12,848 bases of DNA from an uncultured Eubacteriales bacterium (GTDB taxonomy: Bacteria; Bacillota; Clostridia; Christensenellales; UBA1242). The first letter of the stretch is position 1; the number at the start of each line of letters is the position of its first letter. The notes beneath the pieces are model-generated. The model made no database searches. It was not told the DNA's origin and worked only from the letters and a program-made list of their open reading frames with translations. The stretch is from assembly GCA_900552105.1 (NCBI GenBank), contig URYH01000023.1, positions 1-12,848 of the forward strand. Direction: 5' to 3'. This document shows positions 1-5,182 of the stretch, piece by piece. A program made the translations under genes and the position numbers.

Positions 1-79
1 ATTAAAAAATTCTGTTTTTTCCATTAGTGTATATATTAATATATAAATAAATAATAAACAATAAAATAAGATGGTGTTT
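1..79. other. AT-rich left edge, possible start of a further minus-strand gene
   Basis: This stretch is almost pure A/T and includes a 16-base perfect palindrome at 30-45. On the minus strand, a TTGTTT box (56-61) and a TAATAT box (33-38) are separated by 17 bases. The ATG at 24-22 then opens a frame (Met-Glu-Lys-Thr-Glu-Phe-Phe-Asn) that runs off the window edge. No Shine-Dalgarno sequence precedes it, so a gene start here would have to be leaderless. Eight codons cannot establish a gene, and the promoter-like boxes are easily found by chance in such AT-rich DNA. Confidence 0.25.
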
Positions 80-108
80 CCCAAAAAGAAAGACGGATTT
101 TCCGTCTT
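80..108 (-). terminator. Rho-independent terminator of the SPFH/DUF1858 operon
   Basis: An 8-base-pair perfect stem is formed by AAGACGGA at 90-97 and TCCGTCTT at 101-108, with a 3-base loop. On the minus strand it is followed by TCTTTTTGGG, a short U-tract. It starts 8 bases after the stop codon of the DUF1858 gene, where the end of the transcript is expected. Confidence 0.8.
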
Positions 109-115
109 CTCTCGT

Positions 116-322
116 TTATGCGTTTTCGTTGAGTTTTTGAAGCATGAGTTCAAGGTCAATGTCATGGGCTTGTGCTGCTTCTTCCAATGTTTCCATTTGA
201 CTCATCGGGCAACCAAAACAATGCATTCCAAATCCCATGAGAATATCTGCCAAATCTTCGTTGTATTCAACAACATCTCCAATTGTGCTATCTTTTGTAA
301 AAATCATTTTTTTCTTTTTCAT
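116..322 (-). CDS. DUF1858-family small redox-disulfide protein (hybrid-cluster-protein-associated type)
   Basis: The product is a 68-residue protein matching the DUF1858 family, also described as a hybrid cluster protein-associated redox disulfide domain. Seen in the sequence: the family-typical run of an N-terminal beta strand with T-I-G-D-V-V, the L-x-x-F-G-M-H-C-F-G-C-P segment with Cys35 and Cys38, then E-T-L-E-E-A-A and a terminal helix. It is a small cytosolic protein. The paired cysteines could form a disulfide or bind metal, but the family's biochemical function is not settled. I chose the ATG at 322 because it overlaps the upstream stop as ATGA and sits 7 bases after AGGAG (334-330). 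An in-frame ATG nine codons upstream lies inside the upstream gene and would shift the start away from that site. Another in-frame ATG at codon 6 has no better signal. It is the last gene of a two-gene operon with the SPFH protein and is closed by a terminator. Confidence 0.85.
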   Translation of the reverse strand: MKKKKMIFTKDSTIGDVVEYNEDLADILMGFGMHCFGCPMSQMETLEEAAQAHDIDLELMLQKLNENA

Positions 323-1299
323 TCTTCTTCTCCTATTTTTGCCCCACATTTATAACAAGTCAATGCATCTTTGCGATTTTTCTCGCCACAATTTTGGCAA
401 ATTTTTGTTTCACTATCATCATAGAGATTGTCGAGTGACAAGTCAACATATTTTTTGCTTTTACTCTTCTTTTTTGGTTGCTCATCATCATACATCGCAA
501 CCTCTCCCTCAGTTTCAGTGTTATTTACTTCAATTTTTTCGAGCACTTCTGTTCCAAGTTGTTTTTCAACCTGTTTTTCTTCTTTTGTCTTTTTAACCTT
601 TTCTTTTTTCTCTTTTGGAAGTTTTTCTTTCACCTCAAATTCTATTTCAACATTTTCAGTTGTCACACCAACGGAAGAAGTCCAATCCTTGATTTTGTCG
701 TCAATAAAATTCAAAAGTGGTGTGGTCTTATCTTGATAGTCCTGCTTTGCATATGTCGCACGATCAAGTTTGTCAGTCAAATTTTCATTCAATATTGTTT
801 CAATCAAGAATTCGGCGGAATCTGATTTGATTCTTGGATAATTTTTGAGCAAAATGCCAAAGATCTTGTTGAGATTTGCAATTTTGCAAGTCACTTTGCC
901 ATGAAATTTGACAATAAAATATGATTTGTATCCTTGAGTGTATCTCAGTTTTCGATAGTTTGAAATATTGACATCAAAGCTTTGATTTGTTTTCACAAAG
1001 TAAGCCCCAGCTGAAAAGCTATCTTTTTGTTTTCCATACTTATCAACTTTGTCAAGTCTGAGTTTGTTTGCAACATTTGGCATGAGTGCAGAAGAAATTT
1101 GATATTCGCCCTCATTTATTACTTCCATAACCTTGTTTCCCAACGTAACAACCAAAACCATGTCTTTTGGGACAATCAATTTTGCACCAATTTTGAATTT
1201 GTCATTTTTAAGTTGATATGGTGTAATCAAATCAATTGGCTCCCCATCAAGAGAAACCTCATTTGAAAACAGCTTTTTTATCTTCTTGAATATATTCAT
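319..1299 (-). CDS. YdjI-like SPFH-domain protein with C-terminal zinc ribbon
   Basis: The product is a 326-residue protein. Residues about 33-223 look like an SPFH (stomatin/prohibitin/flotillin) fold of the Bacillus YdjI type. It opens with a G-A-K-L-I-V-P-K-D-M-V-L-V-V strand and a V-x-x-x-G-E-Y-Q-I turn, followed by Y-F-V-K-T-N-Q-S-F-D-V, which resembles the YFVNTRQF signature of that group. It closes on a G-V-T-T-E-N-V-E-I strand. A very charged Lys/Glu linker (about 224-298) leads to a zinc ribbon with Cys301, Cys304, Cys315 and Cys318 (CQNC and CYKC). There is no transmembrane helix, so it is probably a peripheral membrane scaffold. In Bacillus, YdjI works with YdjG, YdjH and PspA in envelope stress; those partners are not visible here. 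The ATG at 1299 follows AAGGGGTGG; a GTG two codons upstream would overlap that ribosome site. Its TGA overlaps the next ATG, giving translational coupling to the DUF1858 protein. The role is inferred from the family. Confidence 0.8.
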   Translation of the reverse strand: MNIFKKIKKLFSNEVSLDGEPIDLITPYQLKNDKFKIGAKLIVPKDMVLVVTLGNKVMEVINEGEYQISSALMPNVANKLRLDKVDKYGKQKDSFSAGAYFVKTNQSFDVNISNYRKLRYTQGYKSYFIVKFHGKVTCKIANLNKIFGILLKNYPRIKSDSAEFLIETILNENLTDKLDRATYAKQDYQDKTTPLLNFIDDKIKDWTSSVGVTTENVEIEFEVKEKLPKEKKEKVKKTKEEKQVEKQLGTEVLEKIEVNNTETEGEVAMYDDEQPKKKSKSKKYVDLSLDNLYDDSETKICQNCGEKNRKDALTCYKCGAKIGEEE

Positions 1300-1317
1300 G
1301 TCCACCCCTTCATGATT

Positions 1318-1346
1318 ATTTTAGCATAAACATAATGATTTCACAA
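1318..1346 (-). promoter_or_regulatory. Promoter for the SPFH/DUF1858 operon
   Basis: On the minus strand there is a -35-like TTGTGA (1346-1341), a 17-base spacer and a -10-like TAAAAT (1323-1318). The predicted transcript would begin near 1311, just before the ribosome binding site, giving a leader of only about 12 bases. The same layout is seen upstream of the other minus-strand genes here. Confidence 0.55.
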
Positions 1347-1459
1347 TCAAAGTTAATATATGCTCGCAAATTTCGCTCATGAAAATTGACAAATATATTA
1401 TGTGTCAACATAATGTCATGTCGAGCAGTATAGAGTGGGGAGTGTTTGACCAAGCGAAT

Positions 1460-1609
1460 TGTCATTTCGACCTCCAACTCCAAAGACTCGACCATTGGGG
1501 AGAAATCTCATTCAAACCATATAGGAATAAAAGGTTTTATGAGTGTTGTGGTTTTTATGCTGCACGGTTTTGGATTTCTCGCTCCGCCAAGCTCTGCCGC
1601 GAAATGACA
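1460..1609. repeat. Inner palindrome-ended element nested in the outer one
   Basis: TGTCATTTCG at 1460-1469 is the exact reverse complement of CGAAATGACA at 1600-1609. A second pair, GAGAAATC at 1500-1507 and GATTTCTC at 1573-1580, lies inside in the same order, so both ends share a two-part design about 150 bases apart. The ends resemble those of the outer element (TGTCAT followed by TCGA), which suggests one repeat family inserted into another copy. There is no coding sequence within it. Confidence 0.55.
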
Positions 1610-1653
1610 TAAACTGAGGTTGAAATTAATTTGTATTTAAATTTGTTAAATTC

Positions 1654-1684
1654 AAGAGTTATGGCAACCTTTGCCTTAACTCTT
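1654..1684 (+). repeat. Hairpin with 14-base arms and one mismatch
   Basis: The arms at 1654-1667 and 1671-1684 pair with a single T-T mismatch around a 3-base loop. The tail AACTCTTCTTATTCGCC (1678-1694) recurs with one change at 1943-1959, at the end of another hairpin. The two hairpins therefore probably belong to one repeat family. Confidence 0.55.
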
Positions 1685-1701
1685 CTTATTCGCCAAATTG
1701 C

Positions 1702-1781
1702 ATAAACAACAAAACTATGTCAAGTGTTTGAGAACATCGTTCTCAAATCCATTTCACACTTGACATCAGTTTTGTGTTTAT
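1702..1781. repeat. Large 80-base hairpin
   Basis: The left arm at 1702-1735 pairs with the right arm at 1739-1781 in several blocks: ATAAAC, ACAAAACT, ATGTCAAGTGT and TTGAGAAC. The blocks are interrupted by single-base bulges and one 9-base bulge, and the loop is ATC. No U-tract follows on either strand, so it is not a classic terminator. It could be a folded repeat element or part of an unrecognised structured RNA. Confidence 0.6.
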
Positions 1782-1905
1782 ACAAATAAAAAGGTTTTTA
1801 TGAGATATCTCGCCAAGGGCGCTGGCCCCCGAAGTCGACTGCTCGATATGACATCAAGAAGTTGACTAGTGAAAATAAAGCTGGAATTAAAAAACGCGAG
1901 GTCAA

Positions 1906-1956
1906 GAATAAAAAGAAAATGTTTTGCTCCCAAGATGAGCAAAACTCTTTTTATTC
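1906..1956. terminator. Hairpin with T-rich flanks on both strands, possible bidirectional terminator
   Basis: GAATAAAAAGA (1906-1916) and GTTTTGCTC (1921-1929) pair with GAGCAAAAC (1937-1945) and TCTTTTTATTC (1946-1956), leaving a 4-base bulge and a 7-base loop. The inner stem is followed by TCTTTTTATTC on the plus strand and by ATTTTCTTTTTATTC on the minus strand. It could therefore stop transcription in either direction. No gene ends directly into it, so the role is uncertain. Confidence 0.4.
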
Positions 1957-2009
1957 GCCGTCCTCGTCGGCCGCCTTGCCCCGCTCCGCCAAGGGGCGTT
2001 TGGTGGGGT

Positions 2010-2040
2010 GTGGGGAGAATCGCAACTCCCCACGCTTTTT
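2010..2040 (+). terminator. GC-rich stem with T-run, terminator-like insulator upstream of the PRC-barrel gene
   Basis: GTGGGGAG (2010-2017) pairs perfectly with CTCCCCAC (2026-2033), and TTTTT begins two bases later at 2036. The shape is that of a plus-strand terminator. No plus-strand gene lies upstream in this window, so it would serve to insulate the next gene from read-through, or to end an unseen non-coding transcript from the repeat region. Confidence 0.45.
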
Positions 2041-2041
2041 G

Positions 2042-2067
2042 ATTCTTTTTCGCAATCGAAAAAGAAT
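2042..2067. repeat. Perfect 11-base-pair hairpin upstream of the PRC-barrel gene
   Basis: ATTCTTTTTCG (2042-2052) and CGAAAAAGAAT (2057-2067) are exact inverted repeats around a 4-base CAAT loop. The hairpin lies just upstream of the weak promoter boxes of the next gene, so it could be an operator, or simply the last of the local palindromic repeats. Confidence 0.5.
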
Positions 2068-2069
2068 AG

Positions 2070-2097
2070 TTCTATATGTGCTTGTCCGCAATAAAAT
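2070..2097 (+). promoter_or_regulatory. Weak candidate promoter for the PRC-barrel gene
   Basis: TAAAAT at 2092-2097 matches the -10 box used by other genes here and would place the start close to the ribosome binding site. The partner TTCTAT at 2070-2075, with a 16-base spacer, is a poor -35 match. I see no better candidate between the repeats and the gene. Confidence 0.3.
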
Positions 2098-2113
2098 ATG
2101 TTAGGAGGATTTT

Positions 2114-2800
2114 ATGAGATTGTCTAATATTTTGGGTTCACGAGTTTGCTCAGTTTATGAAGGAAAACATTTGGGTTATATTCTCAACGCAACATTTTCT
2201 GAAAAATATAAAAAAGTTTCAGGATTTGTTGTTGTTAACGACGACGATGATTATGAATATTTTTTGGGGGCAAAACAAATTATTGGACAAGATGATGATG
2301 TTTTGTTTGTAAAGAACGAAACTTCAATCTCAACAAAAAACTATGAAGAGCCTCATTCACTGATTAATAAGGCTGCATATTTTCTTGACGGCAAATTCAT
2401 TGGAAAAGTTAGAGACGTTGAAATTGATGAAAACTTTGAAACAAAGGCAATTATTTTTGACAACATAACTCTTTCAATTGATAAACTTTTTAATGTTGGA
2501 GTTGATTTTTGCTTTTTTTGCGAAGAAGACAAAAAGCCAAAACTTTGCCGCTTTGCGCCAACAAAGCAACCTCAAATTTCAAATATGTCTGTTCGAATTA
2601 TGGAAATTTCAAACCCAAAAAAAGATGAAATCAAAACCCCCAAAAAAATATGCGCTTTTGATTCAATTTCAGCAATGGGAAAGATCGCAACTCAAACCAT
2701 CTTTGGCAAAAACAATGAAATTGTTGTGAAAAAAGGTGAAATTGTCACACTCGATTGCATAAAAAAAGCAAAAACTCATAATATCTATTTGTCTTTTTGA
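2114..2800 (+). CDS. Tandem PRC-barrel domain protein
   Basis: The product is a 228-residue soluble protein. Residues 1-67 form a first PRC-barrel-like unit, beginning R-L-S-N-I-L-G-S-R-V and followed by E-G-K-H-L-G-Y-I-L and G-F-V-V-V-N-D-D-D-D. Residues about 85-130 form a second, with D-G-K-F-I-G-K-V-R-D-V-E-I-D. The last 45 residues contain a conserved-looking tail (K-K-G-E-I-V-T-L-D-C-I-K-K-A-K) similar to tails I recall from other Bacillota PRC-barrel proteins. PRC barrels are small beta barrels found in RNA maturation proteins and in cell-division or photosynthesis factors; the substrate here cannot be read from the sequence. The start is firm, with AGGAGG (2103-2108) 5 bases before the ATG. 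It is the only plus-strand gene. It lies downstream of a hairpin-rich region and is convergent with the VirB6-like gene, sharing its terminator. Confidence 0.75.
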   Translation: MRLSNILGSRVCSVYEGKHLGYILNATFSEKYKKVSGFVVVNDDDDYEYFLGAKQIIGQDDDVLFVKNETSISTKNYEEPHSLINKAAYFLDGKFIGKVRDVEIDENFETKAIIFDNITLSIDKLFNVGVDFCFFCEEDKKPKLCRFAPTKQPQISNMSVRIMEISNPKKDEIKTPKKICAFDSISAMGKIATQTIFGKNNEIVVKKGEIVTLDCIKKAKTHNIYLSF

Positions 2801-2826
2801 TAAAGAATGTCCGAAACAGACTAACA

Positions 2827-2854
2827 AAAAAAGTGACCAAACGGTCACTTTTTT
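2827..2854. terminator. Bidirectional terminator between the PRC-barrel and VirB6-like genes
   Basis: GTGACC (2833-2838) and GGTCAC (2843-2848) form a perfect stem around AAAC. Six A residues precede it and six T residues follow it, so each strand has a U-tract after the stem. It lies between the ends of two convergent genes and can stop both. Confidence 0.9.
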
Positions 2855-2866
2855 AATAAACTTTTA

Positions 2867-5110
2867 TCATAATCTTCTGATAACCTGATTCAAAAGTTCA
2901 TTGGTTTTTTCTTGAGCAGAAAGCATTGCACTTTGACGGTCATTCTCTTGTTGTTGTTGCTGTTTCGCCGACTCTTTCTCGCCTTTCTCTTTTGCTTCTT
3001 TTGCTGCAGCGCCGAAGAATGCACTTGTTGGTTTTCCTTCCGATGCATTTCTCATAGCTTTAACTCCATCATACAACTTTTCGCCATAAGTTCCGTCAAC
3101 AACTTGTCCGGCCATTGTTCCCATGAATCTGAGAGCACTTGACCCTGCACCGCCAACTTTATTTAAATTATTTCTGTGTTTTTGACGTTTTTCAATTGCA
3201 GCCTTTCCCGCATCTGAAGCAATGTAGGCATCGGCTTCTCTTTCATATTCATCGCTTGAACGTCTAATTCCATTTTTCGTATCTTTTGCGATCTGGTCTC
3301 TTATAAACTTATTTTTTTCTCTTTGTTCAAGATCTTTTGTAAATCTGCGGTATTTTCGTTGCTCTTGGATTTGATCAGCTCTTGCCTTTTGGTCGACTTT
3401 AAGAGATGTTCTATGGAGACTTCCCCTTTTTCTCATTTCTTTTATTTCATCTTTGCTATATCCGGCAGATTCCCATTCTTTTGTTTGTTCTCTTTTTGCT
3501 TGATTCATTGCACTGGCTCTGTCAATTCCTTTTCCTATACCTTTCCCAGCTGCGCCAAGTCCTTTTCCAATTCCTTTTCCAGCCAGTCCACCAATAGATT
3601 TTGTCATCATGCCTTTCAAAGCACCCGCTGCAGGCATTGCAACGCTAGCCGCAACCGAACCCACTTTCATGGCGGTGTCAGCCATCTTCTTGTTTACATC
3701 AGCACCAATTGATTGAGCATCTTCCCCGCCAACGAGTTCTGACATCATTTTCATAAAGTCTTTGATGCAAGTGAGCCCAACAATGGTGAAGAGAAGTTGA
3801 ACAATTGTGTCGACAATTGGGATATTGAAGAAGTTTACATTTCGAATGATTGGCAGAATAATAAATAACAAGTTTACGCCAACCACTGCACCATACGCCG
3901 AAAGTGTCTTTTTGATGAAGTTTTCTCTCCATCTCTTTTGCATTCCGCCACCATCAAGTGGTGTGACCGCAACAACAGCCGGAGATACAATCATGAGCAT
4001 TGTGAGTTCAATTGCTCTTTTCATCATCGCTGAAGTTATGTTTAGGTATATGATTGCAAGAGCAACGATTGAAATTATTGCCATAACATAGTCGAACTGC
4101 CACAAATCATAATAGAACCACACCCATGCAACATTATATCTGCTGAAAGTTTTGTATGGAGAAGCGTATAGAACAGCAGTGAAGTCGTTGAATAAAACTC
4201 CAACTGACATGGTTAGAGCAGTCTCTGTGCTGGCTTTCCAGTTGACATATGCAAATTGATCCAGCCTGTAGTTATAAACAAATGCATCATCAAGACGTTT
4301 TGCTGCAGTTTCATAATCATTTGCCGTCACTTCAAACATTCCAAATGTGACGCCACTATAAACCGAACCCGCCATGGTTTCTTTTGAGCCATCACACAGT
4401 GCACGAAAATCTGCATTGTTTCTTATTCTATTCGCACGATAGGATGAGGCGCGAAAAACCATTCCGCTGAATGTGTCGTTTCTCATGCCAATGTTGTTAC
4501 CAAAAAGATTAATTCCCGAATATGTTTTTTTGCCATCAGAAAGTGTGTATGGTTCGAGCTTTATCTTTGCACTCTCATCAAATTTCATTGTTTCGCCTTG
4601 AACTGTTGTTGCTGAGTTGATTGCTTGAAGAAAAATATTCCCAAGATAAACACCAAAGAAAGCAACAATTGGAACAATTGCAAATGAAAGCAAAGATTTG
4701 ATTGCCTGTCCAACAACTTTTGTTGGGGAAACAGGTTTTTCATCGTAGTTATATTGTGTTCTGATGACTGCAACAATTGTTGCAAAAACCAAGAGGAAAA
4801 GCCCCAAAATTACTATGGACCAAAACACTGTGTTTAGAGGACTATTTTTTTCAAAAAGGACTTTTCTAAGGAAGAAAATTAGAAAGTCACCCGATTCTTG
4901 GGTTGCCGTTCCATTCTCAGCGACGTAATAAGCATCAAGACCAGCAAGTTTTTGGAAAAGAAGTTGAATGATGTCAACAATTTGCATTGCAAATGTGATA
5001 AGGAGATAAAGTGTTTTTGGGATGATGGAAAACAAAGCCCCAACCCAACTTGCGATTTTTTCGAGAATTGCCATGAATCCTCCCAATAATTTTGAAAAAC
5101 CGAGCACCAT
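2867..5110 (-). CDS. VirB6/TrbL-like polytopic membrane protein (type IV secretion channel subunit, putative)
   Basis: The product is a 747-residue protein. Hydrophobic segments lie near residues 22-53, 94-116, 135-165, 338-360, 364-385, 405-424 and 428-450. Between the third and fourth is a polar loop of about 170 residues. After residue 460 comes a long polar tail with a Gly-rich stretch (two copies of GKGIGKG at 511-517 and 522-528), charged helices and a short Gln run near 717-721. The motif I-V-S-P-A-V-V-A-V-T-P-L-D-G-G-G followed by W-R-E-N-F-I-K-K (about 374-401) resembles the conserved core of VirB6-like proteins from Gram-positive conjugative elements, which form the inner-membrane channel. 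The ATG at 5110 follows AAGGAG with a 6-base spacer. No VirB4 ATPase, coupling protein or relaxase is seen nearby, so a transfer role is unproven. It could instead belong to a resident secretion or surface apparatus together with the giant protein upstream. The family call rests on topology and this motif. Confidence 0.6.
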   Translation of the reverse strand: MVLGFSKLLGGFMAILEKIASWVGALFSIIPKTLYLLITFAMQIVDIIQLLFQKLAGLDAYYVAENGTATQESGDFLIFFLRKVLFEKNSPLNTVFWSIVILGLFLLVFATIVAVIRTQYNYDEKPVSPTKVVGQAIKSLLSFAIVPIVAFFGVYLGNIFLQAINSATTVQGETMKFDESAKIKLEPYTLSDGKKTYSGINLFGNNIGMRNDTFSGMVFRASSYRANRIRNNADFRALCDGSKETMAGSVYSGVTFGMFEVTANDYETAAKRLDDAFVYNYRLDQFAYVNWKASTETALTMSVGVLFNDFTAVLYASPYKTFSRYNVAWVWFYYDLWQFDYVMAIISIVALAIIYLNITSAMMKRAIELTMLMIVSPAVVAVTPLDGGGMQKRWRENFIKKTLSAYGAVVGVNLLFIILPIIRNVNFFNIPIVDTIVQLLFTIVGLTCIKDFMKMMSELVGGEDAQSIGADVNKKMADTAMKVGSVAASVAMPAAGALKGMMTKSIGGLAGKGIGKGLGAAGKGIGKGIDRASAMNQAKREQTKEWESAGYSKDEIKEMRKRGSLHRTSLKVDQKARADQIQEQRKYRRFTKDLEQREKNKFIRDQIAKDTKNGIRRSSDEYEREADAYIASDAGKAAIEKRQKHRNNLNKVGGAGSSALRFMGTMAGQVVDGTYGEKLYDGVKAMRNASEGKPTSAFFGAAAKEAKEKGEKESAKQQQQQENDRQSAMLSAQEKTNELLNQVIRRL

Positions 5111-5128
5111 TCTTTTCTCCTTTTTTTG

Positions 5129-5157
5129 ATTATATCAAATATATTTTCGTTTGTGAA
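5129..5157 (-). promoter_or_regulatory. Strong promoter for the VirB6-like gene
   Basis: On the minus strand there is a TTCACA -35 box (5157-5152), a 17-base spacer and a perfect TATAAT -10 box (5134-5129). The start is predicted near 5122, immediately before AAGGAG, so the leader is about 12 bases. It lies in the 72-base gap after the giant gene, so the VirB6-like gene can be expressed on its own. No terminator separates the two, so read-through from upstream is also possible. Confidence 0.75.
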
Positions 5158-5182
5158 TAGCAAATAGTTAATTTTTTTCTTT

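Larger units (their letters stand above)
1526..1804 (+). repeat. Direct repeat pair AATAAAAGGTTTTATGAG (two copies)
   Basis: The 18-base copy at 1526-1543 recurs at 1785-1804 with one extra A and one extra T. The copies sit just before the right-hand end modules of the inner and outer elements, respectively. This suggests that the two elements share an internal segment as well as similar ends. Confidence 0.5.
1411..1856. repeat. Outer palindrome-ended element (imperfect terminal inverted repeats)
   Basis: The left end (1411-1429) and the reverse complement of the right end (1838-1856) agree at 17 of 19 positions; the core is ATGTCAT followed by TCGAGCAGT. Outside these ends, GTCAAC occurs at 1404-1409 and in inverted form at 1861-1866. 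The right end also carries the 10-base palindrome GAGATATCTC at 1802-1811. No transposase is encoded, so this resembles a non-autonomous palindromic repeat (MITE or REP-like) that has been interrupted or built up in layers. Ends of the type TGTCATnTCGAGC are, from memory, common in intergenic repeats of Bacillota. No clear target-site duplication is visible. Confidence 0.5.
1347..2069. other. Gene-free region packed with repeats and hairpins
   Basis: About 720 bases hold no credible gene. The open frames at 1379-1612 and 1862-2104 lack ribosome binding sites, run through inverted-repeat DNA and give low-complexity products. Instead the region contains nested palindrome-ended elements, direct repeats, at least five hairpins and a GC-rich block at about 1957-2035 that stands out sharply from the surrounding AT-rich DNA. 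It looks like a landing site for small non-coding repeats between divergent genes. Confidence 0.7.

Noticed and set aside
323..349. Longer start for the DUF1858 protein (MWGKNRRRR)
   Set aside because: The extra codons lie inside the SPFH gene and are formed by its ribosome-site region; the ATG at 322 has the AGGAG site and the ATGA overlap.
1379..1612. Open frame of 77 codons on the plus strand
   Set aside because: It spans the inverted repeats of the inner palindromic element, has no ribosome binding site and no recognisable protein character.
1411..2067. CRISPR array
   Set aside because: The repeats are few, unevenly spaced and mostly inverted, with no regular spacers and no cas genes.
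1862..2104. Open frame of 80 codons on the plus strand
   Set aside because: It runs through a hairpin and the GC-rich repeat block, ends at the PRC-barrel gene's ribosome binding site and has no start signal.
3323..3712. Plus-strand open frame opposite the VirB6-like gene
   Set aside because: It is antisense to a well-supported gene with its own promoter and ribosome site. The product is rich in Phe, Ser and Cys, as expected for a shadow frame.
2867..5110. Integrated conjugative element
   Set aside because: Only a VirB6-like gene is present; no relaxase, integrase, coupling protein, VirB4 or attachment site is visible in the window.
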